Under the pieces are notes generated by a model. The model did not search any database and had not been told where the DNA came from. It saw only the letters and a program-made list of their open reading frames with translations. A DNA stretch of 48,565 nt from an uncultured Methanobacteriaceae archaeon (GTDB lineage: Archaea; Methanobacteriota; Methanobacteria; Methanobacteriales; Methanobacteriaceae), in assembly GCA_947259185.1 (NCBI GenBank), contig CAMYKT010000013.1:1-48565 (forward strand), read 5' to 3'. Position 1 is the first letter of the stretch. Each line of letters opens with the position of its first letter. This document shows positions 1 to 9,261 of this stretch, in pieces. The position numbers and the translations under genes are program-made.

Positions 1-446
1 TAGCGACCTTCGGCAAAGGCAATAACCTGGGTGTTACCTCCACTCACATACAATGATACTGGATCTTCTGCTCCGGTGGTTAAGCGACCTATTTCCACAT
101 GTCCCAGGCAGTGGTTAACTCCCACAATAGGTATTTCTAAGGACAGGGACAGAGCCCGGGCTGCAGTGGCGGTGGTTCTGAGGGCCGGTCCCAGACCAGG
201 GCCCTGGGAAAATGCCACCAGATCCAAATCTTTTAAACCTATTTTTGCCTTTTCCAGGGCTTCTTTTACCAGCACGGGAATCCACTCTGAGTGGTGCTCT
301 GCTGCTTCCCGGGGATGAATACCACCTGCAGGGGGAATTAATTGTTTTCCCACCGAAGATAGTATGTTTCCCTGGCTATCCACAATACCCACCCCGGTTT
401 TTTCTGCGGTTCCTTCTATTCCCAGGGAAATTATTATTTTATCCAT
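1..446 (-). CDS. kae1: Kae1, tRNA N6-threonylcarbamoyladenosine synthase, N-terminal part (runs off the window)
   Basis: The reverse strand reads in frame from ATG at 446 to the window edge, giving about 148 residues starting MDKIIISLGIEGTAEKTG. This is the ASKHA-fold start of Kae1/TsaD, the catalytic subunit of the KEOPS complex that transfers threonylcarbamoyl to A37 of ANN-decoding tRNAs. Visible family motifs are the metal-binding NHCLGH, the GPGLGP loop, the HPREAAEHH segment and the VSGGNTQ phosphate motif at the end. In Methanobacteriales Kae1 is often fused to the Bud32 kinase; the C-terminus lies outside the window, so the fusion cannot be judged. No frameshift is seen. The upstream 419 bases are gene-free and separate it from the divergent DUF11 gene. 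Confidence 0.93.
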   Translation of the reverse strand, partial: MDKIIISLGIEGTAEKTGVGIVDSQGNILSSVGKQLIPPAGGIHPREAAEHHSEWIPVLVKEALEKAKIGLKDLDLVAFSQGPGLGPALRTTATAARALSLSLEIPIVGVNHCLGHVEIGRLTTGAEDPVSLYVSGGNTQVIAFAEGR

Positions 447-865
447 ACAATTAATCCTTAATATTTTTTTAATTAGCTACACCTAATCCAATTTCAAATT
501 TTTTATTTAAATTAGTTTCATTATTTCTGTTACCCTTATTTAATTTATACCATAACTAATTTTCAACTTTTACACTTGCAATCTACCTCTTTAATTATTA
601 TTTTGCAGTAAGATTATCTTAAAAAAAGCCCATATCTTACTTATTTAATAATAATTTTGATTAATATTATGTTATATTGTTTAATTCTATTATATAAAAT
701 GCATATTGTTCCTGAAAGCTATTTTAGACATTATTTAATTTTTCACCTTTTTTAAGAGAGTATTTAGATAAATCCTGTATTATTCCTAAAAAAATAGAAA
801 TATTTTAGTATATCTTATGATATATAATTGCAGTGCATATCCAAAATTACATGGGAGGTGATAAT
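447..865. other. Gene-free A+T-rich divergent intergenic region
   Basis: This 419-base spacer lies between divergent kae1 and the DUF11 gene. It is very A+T rich with many short T and A runs. I see no ORF with a ribosome binding site, no tRNA and no strong hairpin. It must hold the kae1 promoter near its left end and the DUF11 promoter near 819-828. Confidence 0.6.
819..828 (+). promoter_or_regulatory. TATA box of the DUF11 surface-protein gene
   Basis: TGATATATAA lies about 45 bases before the GTG start at 866. A start site some 25 bases downstream would fall near 848, leaving a short leader that contains the GGAGGTG ribosome binding site at 854-860. This spacing supports GTG 866 rather than the upstream in-frame GTG at 833. 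Confidence 0.5.
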
Positions 866-3800
866 GTGAAAAAAGATATGCATAAACGGCTAGCGATCAT
901 TACTGCTACTCTTTTTTTAGTCCTTGTGCTGGCTGGTTCAGTTTCGGCAACAAGTGACATTGGGGTTGAAAAGATGGTGAATGATACCACCCCTAATGTG
1001 GGGGATTCTGTTGATTTTGCCATTACTGCTACAAATTATGGACCAGATGCAGCTTCTCAAGTAGTTATACAGGACTACATGAGCAAGGAAAGTAATGGAT
1101 TTGAGTATGTGAGCCATACTGCTACTCAGGGTACCTATGATCCCTCAAATGGACTGTGGATTATAGATAATTTTGCCAATGGAGCTACTGCTACCTTGAA
1201 TATACAGGCACTGGTAATGGACTCAGGAAACGTAACCAATATTGCAGCCAAACTACTGCCACTACCCAGTCCCTTAGGGGATGATCCAAATCCTGCCAAT
1301 GATGTGGATTCTGTGACCATGGAAGTACCACCGGCGGCAGATGTGGGTGTGGAAAAATGGGTGGACAACGATCGACCCAATATTGGAGATATTCTTAGAT
1401 TCTATATAGAAGTATTCAATAATGGACCAGACAATGCTGCCAACATAACGGTGGTGGATTTACTGCCTATTGATATAGGAAGTAACCCGGGGGAAAATTT
1501 ATTTGTATACCAGGACTGGATACGCTTACCAGATGACTTTACATCAGCAAGTTTAAGTTTTAGTGGAAACACCTGGACCATCTTCTTTGCTAATATAAAT
1601 CCTGGCGACTACGGATTAGTGTATCTGGATATATTATTAAACAATACCGGTGATGCAGGAAACTTCTTTACCAATACTGCAACTAAAACCACTTCCAGTC
1701 CCTATGATTGGAACACTACTAATGATCAGTCTTCAGTGGACTTCTATATACCACGGGCAGACTGGACCCTGACTAAAACGGTGGATGATGTTACTCCTAA
1801 TGTGGGTGACCTGATTACCTGGATAGTAACCTATACCAACACCGGACCGGACAATGCCACAGGAATCATTATCAATGATGTAATACCTGCTGGTTTGAAT
1901 GTTCAAAGCCTGGTTTTATCTACTGGAACTTACGATGCCATGACTGGTGATTGGAGTATTCCTTTCCTGGCCAGCGGAGCAAACGCCACTTTAACCGTGG
2001 TAACTGAAGTAACTTCTGCTATTGCCGGAACCGTAACCACTAACGTGGCTACCAAAACGGCACAAAACGAGTATGGTGAAGGCCCAGACTTTGCTGCTCA
2101 GGCAATATATGTACCGGTGGCTGATGTGGCCATAACCAAAACCGTTAATAACACCACTCCCAATTACTGGGATTCTGTAATCTGGACGGTAACGGTAACC
2201 AACAATGGACCGGACACCGCAGAAGATGTGGTGGTACTGGATGTACCAAGCTCAGGACTGGTAATTCTGGATGCGGTAGTATCCCAGGGTAGTTTATTTG
2301 GAACCACCTGGTTTGTAGGAAATCTGGCTAATGGTGCCACTGCTACTTTAAACATAACCACTCTAATTAATGCTACTGGAGTGTTAAATAACACGGTTTA
2401 TGTGGGTGCTGAAACCTATGACAACGACACCACCAATAACCAGGACACTACTTCAGTGAATGTTCCACCAGCTGCAGATATTGCTGTGGTTAAGACTGCA
2501 GATAATTATACACCTAATTACTGGGATATTGTGACCTTCACCATTGAGGTGACCAACAATGGACCAGATGCTGCACCAGGAGGACCAGATGCTCTTCGTA
2601 TCAGAGACTTCTTACCTGCCGGCATGACCTTTGTGGATGCCTGGGCCAGTGTACCTCTGGTATGGGACCTGAATGTAGCCGGTGATGTGGTTAGATTCAG
2701 AAACTTTGCCGACGACCTCTTACCTGGTGAAACTGTATATTTATATGTACAGGCTCGTGTAACCCAATCCAATACTACCATGAACAACACTGCCAGTAGA
2801 ATACCCAATACCAACGACGTATACGACCCGGATCCATCCAATGACAGCTCAACCATTACCTTAACCGTTCCACCAGCAGCAGATATTGGAGTATTAAAAT
2901 CTGTAACAGGAGCTAAAGAGGTAACTAGAAACTATAACGATGTACTATGGTTCTGGATAGATGTAATAAATAATGGACCAGATACGGCCAACAATGTGGT
3001 GCTTACTGATTTCTTCCCGGCTGGACTGGAATATGTGAGCCATAATGTGGCCCAGGGTACCTTTGATCCCCTTACCGGAATCTGGAATGTGGGAACAGTA
3101 CCATCAGGGGCTTATATTATAGGAGACTTCTACTACCGTATCGTGACCAGCAACACCACTATCATAAACTTCGCCGAGGTAATCGCCGATGAATATGATT
3201 GGAACATGACCAATAACATATCCAACGCCACCATCAATGTACCACCTGCAGTGGATATCGAGGTTAATAAGACGGTGGATAATCCCGCTCCTAATTACCT
3301 GGATAGTGTACTGTGGACAGTTAGTGTAACTAACAATGGACCGGATGTGGCCAACAATATAGTTATTGGGGATATACCTGATGCAGGATTAACCATTACC
3401 AATTTAGTGGTAACTAAAGGTTTATTTGGTGTTAACTGGGTTATTGATACTTTATCCGTGGGTGAAACAGCTTACATGTACATAACCACTCTCATAACCG
3501 CTTCCAACACTACTCTAAATAACACCGCTTATCTTATAAGTGTGGATGAGTATGAATGGGACGAAACCAATGACTCAAGCACTGCCAGTGTGGATGTAGC
3601 TGCTGCAGCAGATTTACTGGTTAGTAAAACTGCCAGTACTACTACGCCAAGCATTGGACAAATTGTTCAGTTTGTAATTACTGCAGTGAATGCTGGACCA
3701 GACAATGCCACCAATGTGGTGGTTAATGATCTCTTGCCGGCCGGTTTAACCTTCTTTGCAGGAAGTGTTACTAAAGGTACTTACAACGTAGTTGATGGTA

Positions 3801-5458
3801 GCTGGACTATTGGTGACCTTAATGTTTTAGAAGCTGCTCAGTTAATCATCTTTGCAGTGGTTGAACCAGCCATGGGAACTAATGTGACTAATACCGCCGA
3901 TATAAGTGGTGATGAGTACGACCCATTCCTTGAAAACAATCATAGTAGTGTAACCCTTCAATTACCTGTTAGTGACTTATCAGTGACAAAAACTGCTGAC
4001 AATACCAGTGTGAATGTGGGAGATACCGTCATATGGACGGTTACTTTAACCAATAACGGCCCGGATAATGCCACCAACATTGAATTAACTGATGTTCCTC
4101 CAGCTGGTTTTGCCATTAACAGTGTGACTCCTTCTGTGGGTTCATTTGATGGTATGACTGGAGTATGGAGTATTCCATCACTTTTAGTCGGTCAAATAGC
4201 CACTCTGGTTATTGATACTACTGCCCAGGCTTCTGCAGCTGGAACCAATCAGACCAACACCATCACCGTAACGGCTCTGGATCAATATGATCCCAGCCCT
4301 GCTTCAGATAGTGCTACGGTGTATGTGAAAGCTGCGGATGTTGCTGTAACTAAAACAGTAAATAACGCCACTCCTAACTACCTGCAAAACGTTACCTGGA
4401 CGGTAACTGCAACCAACAACGGACCGGACACGGCAACTGGCGTACAGATTACGGATATTCCACCAGCAGGCTTAAATGTACTTTCTGTGACTCCGTCACA
4501 GGGTACCTTTGATGCTATGACTGGAGTATGGAATGTAGGTACTCTGGCCAATGGTGCTTCTGCCACTTTAACCATAATTACCCAGGTTACCATGGCCAAC
4601 ACCACCATTACCAACACCGCTACTAAAACTGCGGAAAATGAGTACGACCCTAATCCCGCCAATGATAGCGACTCTGCTACCATTACCGTGCCTCCATCAG
4701 CGGATATTGGAGTGACCAAAACGGTGAATATGAACAATCCTCTGGTTTGTGAAAACTTCACCTGGACGGTTACCGTGACCAATAACGGTCCTAATGATGC
4801 AACCGGGGTACAGGTTACTGATATTCCACCAGCCTTACTTAATGTGGTTTCTGTGACTCCGTCACAGGGTACCTTTGTAGGTGGAGTATGGTCAGTGGGC
4901 ACTCTCCTCAATGGAGAATCTGCAACTTTAACCATTGTAACCAACGCTACTGCTGCTGCATCAGGCCAAAGCATCACTAACACTGCTACTAAAACCGCGG
5001 CCGATCAATATGATTGGAACCCGGCCAATAACAGCGACAGTGAAAGTGTTTCTGTGCCTGCTAATAAGACCTTCACTTTAAATGTAAGGAACAATGGCAG
5101 TGCCCGGATTCATGGTATCTACTATGTGACGGTTTACCGCCCTTGCGGAGCACCGGCAATCTTCAATAAGTACGAGTTCTACTTGAACCCTGGTCAATCT
5201 ATTTTCTACAATGTAGGAACGTTTGCGGTGGGTACCCGTATCAGTACCGATCAGTTCATCTACAATACGGCTACAACTGCCCGGACGGTTAGTGTGACCA
5301 ATACCTGGGGATCCACTGGCGTGCCCTCATATGTGCAAAACTATGTGGTAGCCAATGTACCAGGTAATCAGGCTCGAGCTGCTCTGGCCCGATACCGGTT
5401 TACCATGAACCGTAACAATATTGGAGTAGAGGTTGTAAGACTACCCGCAATACTATAA
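866..5458 (+). CDS. Giant secreted DUF11-repeat surface (adhesin-like) protein
   Basis: This 1530-residue protein starts at GTG 866, preceded by GGAGGTG at 854-860; an in-frame GTG at 833 lies too far upstream. A signal peptide (basic start, then about 18 hydrophobic residues ending SVSATS) is followed by eleven DUF11 repeats of roughly 120-130 residues. Each repeat opens with a version of ADVxVTKTVNNxTPN and contains TNNGPDxAxxVxxxD and LPAGL. The last ~130 residues are a different, non-repeat domain. No C-terminal transmembrane anchor, LPXTG-like motif or PGF motif is visible, so cell attachment would have to be indirect. Sequons (NxT/S) are abundant, suggesting heavy N-glycosylation. Such proteins are typical surface adhesin-like proteins of Methanobacteriales. 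The ligand is unknown. Confidence 0.88.
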   Translation: MKKDMHKRLAIITATLFLVLVLAGSVSATSDIGVEKMVNDTTPNVGDSVDFAITATNYGPDAASQVVIQDYMSKESNGFEYVSHTATQGTYDPSNGLWIIDNFANGATATLNIQALVMDSGNVTNIAAKLLPLPSPLGDDPNPANDVDSVTMEVPPAADVGVEKWVDNDRPNIGDILRFYIEVFNNGPDNAANITVVDLLPIDIGSNPGENLFVYQDWIRLPDDFTSASLSFSGNTWTIFFANINPGDYGLVYLDILLNNTGDAGNFFTNTATKTTSSPYDWNTTNDQSSVDFYIPRADWTLTKTVDDVTPNVGDLITWIVTYTNTGPDNATGIIINDVIPAGLNVQSLVLSTGTYDAMTGDWSIPFLASGANATLTVVTEVTSAIAGTVTTNVATKTAQNEYGEGPDFAAQAIYVPVADVAITKTVNNTTPNYWDSVIWTVTVTNNGPDTAEDVVVLDVPSSGLVILDAVVSQGSLFGTTWFVGNLANGATATLNITTLINATGVLNNTVYVGAETYDNDTTNNQDTTSVNVPPAADIAVVKTADNYTPNYWDIVTFTIEVTNNGPDAAPGGPDALRIRDFLPAGMTFVDAWASVPLVWDLNVAGDVVRFRNFADDLLPGETVYLYVQARVTQSNTTMNNTASRIPNTNDVYDPDPSNDSSTITLTVPPAADIGVLKSVTGAKEVTRNYNDVLWFWIDVINNGPDTANNVVLTDFFPAGLEYVSHNVAQGTFDPLTGIWNVGTVPSGAYIIGDFYYRIVTSNTTIINFAEVIADEYDWNMTNNISNATINVPPAVDIEVNKTVDNPAPNYLDSVLWTVSVTNNGPDVANNIVIGDIPDAGLTITNLVVTKGLFGVNWVIDTLSVGETAYMYITTLITASNTTLNNTAYLISVDEYEWDETNDSSTASVDVAAAADLLVSKTASTTTPSIGQIVQFVITAVNAGPDNATNVVVNDLLPAGLTFFAGSVTKGTYNVVDGSWTIGDLNVLEAAQLIIFAVVEPAMGTNVTNTADISGDEYDPFLENNHSSVTLQLPVSDLSVTKTADNTSVNVGDTVIWTVTLTNNGPDNATNIELTDVPPAGFAINSVTPSVGSFDGMTGVWSIPSLLVGQIATLVIDTTAQASAAGTNQTNTITVTALDQYDPSPASDSATVYVKAADVAVTKTVNNATPNYLQNVTWTVTATNNGPDTATGVQITDIPPAGLNVLSVTPSQGTFDAMTGVWNVGTLANGASATLTIITQVTMANTTITNTATKTAENEYDPNPANDSDSATITVPPSADIGVTKTVNMNNPLVCENFTWTVTVTNNGPNDATGVQVTDIPPALLNVVSVTPSQGTFVGGVWSVGTLLNGESATLTIVTNATAAASGQSITNTATKTAADQYDWNPANNSDSESVSVPANKTFTLNVRNNGSARIHGIYYVTVYRPCGAPAIFNKYEFYLNPGQSIFYNVGTFAVGTRISTDQFIYNTATTARTVSVTNTWGSTGVPSYVQNYVVANVPGNQARAALARYRFTMNRNNIGVEVVRLPAIL

Positions 5459-5614
5459 AAAAACTAATTTACCCCTTTTTTTCTTTTTTTTAAATAAACT
5501 AAGCCCTGTTTTTAATACATCTTTTTATAATCTTCATCCCTACAGATTTCCATAAAAAAAAGCATATAGGGTAGGTAAGTTAATCTCATATTAATTTAGC
5601 TAATGGTGATGATT

Positions 5615-6685
5615 ATGTATGATGGATTAACTAACTATGGTAAAACTGATTTCCTATCCCAATTACAAAATAAAAAAACACTATTTTTATGTGCCATTGC
5701 CACCACCGCCACCTCCCGCATACCCGGGATAACCGGGGCGGGGGCCACACCAGAATTAACGGAATACACTCCTGCTGCAGATGTGGAGCTCATTGTACAT
5801 GGTAAACCACTTTGTCTTCCTGAAATCCCCCAGACTATTATAAAAGGTGAAGCGGCACCTACCCCGGCAGTAATTACCAAGGCCGCCCTGGAACTTGCAG
5901 ATATTCCTATAATTGTTGCTGATGCCGGTGCCAGAATAAAACCAGATATTCCTTATATTAAACTGGGTAATGAACCGGGAGAAGATGTACGAACTGGAAA
6001 AGCGGTTGTAAATGCAAAAGAGATATTTGAGAAAGGAGTAATGCTGGGGAAAACTTTATCCAAATTAACCAATCATCTTGTAATTGGAGAAAGTACTCCT
6101 GCAGGCACAACCACTGCTTTAGGCGTTTTAACCGCGTTAGGCTACGATGCAAAGGAAAAGGTAAGTGGCAGCATGCCTGAAAACCCCCACCATTTAAAAT
6201 ATGATGTGATACAGGAAGGACTTAAAGCTGCAGGATATGAGGAAGGAGAAATTGTGGAAGATGCCCTGCGGGCGGTTGAAATCGTGGGAGATCCTATGAT
6301 TGCATCTGTAGCAGGGATGGTGATGGGTTCAACGGTACCGGTTACACTGGCAGGAGGTACCCAGATGACTGCCGTGTGTTCTGTTATTAAAGGCATGGAA
6401 AACAAATTTGATTTTTCTAATTTATGCATTGCAACAACTATTTTCGTTGCAGAAGACGAATCAGCGGATATTAACCATATAACCCGTCAAATTGATGATA
6501 TTCCCATTTTTGCAGTTGATCCTGAATTTGAAAAATCATCAGTTCCAGGGTTAAAGAGTTACTTAGATGGCTCTGTAAAAGAAGGAGTAGGTGCAGGTGG
6601 AGCAATGATGGCTGCTATGCTTCAAGAAGTTCCTATTGATAATATAAGGTTTAAAATTGAGGAATTATGTAATAAGATTTTTTAA
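5615..6685 (+). CDS. cobT: Archaeal CobT-like nicotinate-nucleotide dimethylbenzimidazole phosphoribosyltransferase family (UPF0284)
   Basis: The 356-residue protein matches the archaeal CobT-related family (TIGR00303/UPF0284), proposed to activate the lower-ligand base for cobamide synthesis. Methanogens need cobamides for the Mtr methyltransferase. Recognisable parts are the early glycine-rich ITGAGATPELTEYTPAAD, the central GESTPAGTTTALGVLTALGYDA and the late GGTQMTAVC and GAGGAMMAA segments. The frame opens at ATG 5603, but GGTGAT at 5605-5610 sits four bases before ATG 5615, so 5615 is the better start; 5603 remains possible. It lies just upstream of lemA-htpX with no obvious functional link. 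The enzymatic assignment rests on family knowledge; the exact base used cannot be read from the sequence. Confidence 0.85.
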   Translation: MYDGLTNYGKTDFLSQLQNKKTLFLCAIATTATSRIPGITGAGATPELTEYTPAADVELIVHGKPLCLPEIPQTIIKGEAAPTPAVITKAALELADIPIIVADAGARIKPDIPYIKLGNEPGEDVRTGKAVVNAKEIFEKGVMLGKTLSKLTNHLVIGESTPAGTTTALGVLTALGYDAKEKVSGSMPENPHHLKYDVIQEGLKAAGYEEGEIVEDALRAVEIVGDPMIASVAGMVMGSTVPVTLAGGTQMTAVCSVIKGMENKFDFSNLCIATTIFVAEDESADINHITRQIDDIPIFAVDPEFEKSSVPGLKSYLDGSVKEGVGAGGAMMAAMLQEVPIDNIRFKIEELCNKIF

Positions 6686-6706
6686 TTTTGCTACTACGGT
6701 GGAAAA

Positions 6707-7273
6707 ATGGACATTTCGTATATTATACTTGCAATACTAATCCTAATAATTGTTTACTTAACTTATAGTTACAATCGCCTTATAAAAACGCGAAACATGG
6801 TGGATACTGCTTATTCAAATATTGACACTCTCTTACAAAAGCGTTTTGACCTGGTTCCCAATCTGGTGAGCACAGTTAAAGGGTATATGAAGCATGAGCG
6901 TGAACTTCTGGAAACTGTCACCAGGGCTAGAAGTGACTGGATGAATGCTTCCACTATACAGGAAAACGCAGGAGCAGACAATATTGCAAAAGAAGCCCTT
7001 AAATCTATTTTCGCGGTGGCAGAAAATTATCCGGACCTTAAAGCTAACCAGAATTTCTTATTACTCCAGGAAGAACTGGTGGGAATAGAAAATAAAATAG
7101 CCTATGCCCGACAACGCTATAACCGAACTGTTCTGGATTTAAATAATGCCATTCAACAGTTTCCAACTAATCTGATTGCCCACTTTTTCCGATTCCAGAG
7201 CAGGGAATTTTTTGAAGTTGAATCACTAAAAGCACGGGAAGTCCCCCAGGTAAAATATGATGGTGATGAATAA
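6707..7273 (+). CDS. lemA: LemA family membrane protein
   Basis: This 188-residue protein has one N-terminal membrane segment (about residues 4-22, rich in I and L), followed by a long helical region. The LemA signature follows directly: YNRLIKTRNMVDTAYSNID, then LQKRFDLVPNLVSTVKGYMKHE. Length and organisation match the family. The ATG at 6707 is preceded by GGTGG. Its stop overlaps the htpX start by one base (TAATG), so the pair is translationally coupled. LemA-HtpX pairs are common in bacteria and archaea and are thought to act in membrane protein quality control, though LemA's biochemical function is not settled. Confidence 0.9.
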   Translation: MDISYIILAILILIIVYLTYSYNRLIKTRNMVDTAYSNIDTLLQKRFDLVPNLVSTVKGYMKHERELLETVTRARSDWMNASTIQENAGADNIAKEALKSIFAVAENYPDLKANQNFLLLQEELVGIENKIAYARQRYNRTVLDLNNAIQQFPTNLIAHFFRFQSREFFEVESLKAREVPQVKYDGDE

Positions 7274-8172
7274 TGGATCCTATTTATAAAAGTATCGCAG
7301 CTAATAAAAGATGGACCTATCTTTTCTTTTCTTTTTACGCTATCTTACTTGGTATAATAGGATATTCAATCGGATTATACTTTAATTCCATTATCCTGGG
7401 CCTTTTTATTGCTGGTATAATTTTTGCCCTTGCTCTTGTGGTGAGCTACTATGGAGGACAAAGTGTAATTACCAGTATGGCCGGTGCAAGGGAGGTATCC
7501 AAACAGGAAGAACCTTACCTTTATAACACTGTAGAAGCTTTGAGTATAGCAGCTGGTCTTCCCCTGCCCAAGTTATACCTGATAGACACTGATGTGCCCA
7601 ATGCTTTTGCTGCGGGTCGTAATCCTGAAAATGCCAGCATCACAGTTACCACGGGTTTAATGGAACGACTGGACCGTCTGGAGCTGGAAGGGGTTATAGC
7701 TCATGAGATGGCACACATAAGAAATTATGATGTTCTACTTGCTACAGTAGCAGTTGTTTTAGCAGGGACCATTGTATTCTTAGGATATATGGCCCGTTAT
7801 TCTGCTTATGGAGGTTTATTTCGAGGAAGGGATCGTGGAGGCTCAGCCGGGATAATATTTTTAATTCTTACCCCGGTTCTAATTATCCTGGCTCCACTAT
7901 TTGCACAACTACTCAAATTTGCAATCTCCCGTAAACGGGAGTTCCTGGCAGATGCTACTGGAGCGGATCTTACTGGATACCCGGAGGGATTGGCCAGTGC
8001 TCTGGAGAAAATCAGTACCATGCAAAAACCCAAAAGTAAAATTCAAAACACAGCTCTTAATGGTATTTATATTATAAATCCAGCCATCGGCGCTAATACA
8101 GTCAGTAATCTTTTTTCTACTCATCCTCCCACCGAGGAGAGAGTCAGAAAACTACGTGAAATGGAGTTTTAA
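7273..8172 (+). CDS. htpX: HtpX-type M48 membrane zinc metalloprotease
   Basis: This 299-residue protein has two N-terminal membrane segments (about 15-35 and 38-60). The zinc motif HEMAH has H144 and H148 as ligands and E145 as catalytic base. A membrane segment or pair spans about 155-215, and the third zinc ligand is E223 in the KREFLADA motif. All catalytic residues of family M48B are present, so an active membrane-embedded protease that degrades misfolded membrane proteins is expected. It overlaps lemA by one base and the two probably form one operon. It converges with uppP; the 130-base gap downstream contains A and T runs that could terminate both genes. Confidence 0.95.
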   Translation: MDPIYKSIAANKRWTYLFFSFYAILLGIIGYSIGLYFNSIILGLFIAGIIFALALVVSYYGGQSVITSMAGAREVSKQEEPYLYNTVEALSIAAGLPLPKLYLIDTDVPNAFAAGRNPENASITVTTGLMERLDRLELEGVIAHEMAHIRNYDVLLATVAVVLAGTIVFLGYMARYSAYGGLFRGRDRGGSAGIIFLILTPVLIILAPLFAQLLKFAISRKREFLADATGADLTGYPEGLASALEKISTMQKPKSKIQNTALNGIYIINPAIGANTVSNLFSTHPPTEERVRKLREMEF

Positions 8173-8302
8173 ATTACAAATAAATCTTAAAAAACCATTA
8201 CAATTACATTATAAGCAGCAGTTTCCAGTGATAAAAGAAAAAATGAATTGAGGTTTTATTTGCTAGTAATTAATTCCAAAAAAAAAAGAATATTTTTTTT
8301 GT

Positions 8303-9127
8303 TTAATATACGATGCTAAATATTATAGTCAAGAGCCCTACTATCCAGCAGTAATAGGCAAACATGATTAGACTTCTTTCTTTAATTATTTTTAACAATA
8401 ATTTTATAGCCAGATAGGCTGCCACTGCCGAGGCAATAAAACCGGCAATAAAAGCCGCGGCATTATAATCCAAAACTGAACCAATTTCCTGTACCTGTAT
8501 TAGCCCGGCAGCTATGATAATGGGTATAGATAGCAAAAAACTGTAACGGGCTGCTAATTCCCTTTCTAGGCCTAAAAATAGGCCTGCGGATATGGTGGCA
8601 CCGGATCGGGAAATCCCTGGAGCAATAGCACATCCCTGGGCAATACCTATTATCAGTGAAGTTTTTAAGCCCATATCTTTCACAGATCTATCCCCGGTAC
8701 TGACTCTCTCTGAACCCCAGAGCAGCAAACCAGTTACTATTAAAAAAAATCCTACAGCAATTAAATTAGTAAATAAAGATTCAAAGAAGTCTTTAAATAA
8801 TAGTCCCATTAATCCTGCCGGTATGGTACCGAAGAGTATTAGCCAGGCTAATCTTTTAAAGGGATCTTCTTGAATTCCTTTTTTAAATTCACCCCTGGGT
8901 AGGTCCTTTAAGCTGGATAAGAAAGACCGAAACATATGTAAAAGGTCCTTACGGAAATAGCTCACCACCGCTACCAGACTGGCCAGATGCAGCATGGTAT
9001 CAAAGGCCAGAGATTCCTGAACTCCTAAAATATTTGTTATAAATACTAAATGAGCTGAACTGCTTATAGGGAGAAATTCTGTTAGTCCCTGAACTATTCC
9101 AATAATTATTGCCTGTATAACATCCAT
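8303..9127 (-). CDS. uppP: UppP undecaprenyl-diphosphatase (BacA family)
   Basis: The 274-residue polytopic membrane protein carries both signature motifs of the family: GLTEFLPISSSAHL near the N-terminus and PGISRSGATI in the middle, followed by several hydrophobic helices. UppP dephosphorylates C55 isoprenyl diphosphate, regenerating the lipid carrier for pseudomurein and other envelope glycans. Length is normal. ATG 9127 is preceded by GGTGAT. A TATA-like stretch lies at about 9200-9210, and directly upstream of that is a seven-unit heptamer array (9213-9261). The gene is separated by that array from ilvE on the same strand. Related envelope functions (flippase, polymerase-like, GT-B proteins) are encoded elsewhere in the window. 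Confidence 0.95.
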   Translation of the reverse strand: MDVIQAIIIGIVQGLTEFLPISSSAHLVFITNILGVQESLAFDTMLHLASLVAVVSYFRKDLLHMFRSFLSSLKDLPRGEFKKGIQEDPFKRLAWLILFGTIPAGLMGLLFKDFFESLFTNLIAVGFFLIVTGLLLWGSERVSTGDRSVKDMGLKTSLIIGIAQGCAIAPGISRSGATISAGLFLGLERELAARYSFLLSIPIIIAAGLIQVQEIGSVLDYNAAAFIAGFIASAVAAYLAIKLLLKIIKERSLIMFAYYCWIVGLLTIIFSIVY

Positions 9128-9212
9128 TAAATCACCATTAATTGAATAAAAATTTAAAATTGACTATTTCTCTGAAATACCCTGTTGTTCAGGATTACCA
9201 TATATATTTTTG

Positions 9213-9261
9213 TTATAAGTTATAAGTTATAACTTATTCCTTACAACTTATAAGTTATAAT
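9213..9261. repeat. Heptamer array A: seven tandem 7-bp units, consensus TTATAA(G/C)
   Basis: Reading the plus strand in sevens gives TTATAAG, TTATAAG, TTATAAC, TTATTCC, TTACAAC, TTATAAG, TTATAAT. Five units fit TTATAAN exactly and the two in the middle are degenerate. Because TTATAA is its own reverse complement, the array is palindromic at several registers, for example ATAAGTTATAACTTAT at 9222-9237 and AACTTATAAGTT at 9245-9256. It starts 85 bases upstream of uppP, and its last unit overlaps the first base of the ilvE stop codon. Matching arrays occur at 32016-32064 and 44235-44269. Confidence 0.8.

Noticed and set aside
4378..4983. 201-codon frame on the minus strand inside the DUF11 gene
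   Set aside because: It is antisense to repeats with strong codon bias. It has no ribosome binding site and its sequence mirrors the repeat periodicity, so it is a shadow frame.
9213..9261. CRISPR or tRNA-like interpretation of the heptamer arrays
   Set aside because: There are no spacers: the units are directly contiguous and only 7 bases long, and no cas gene is present.
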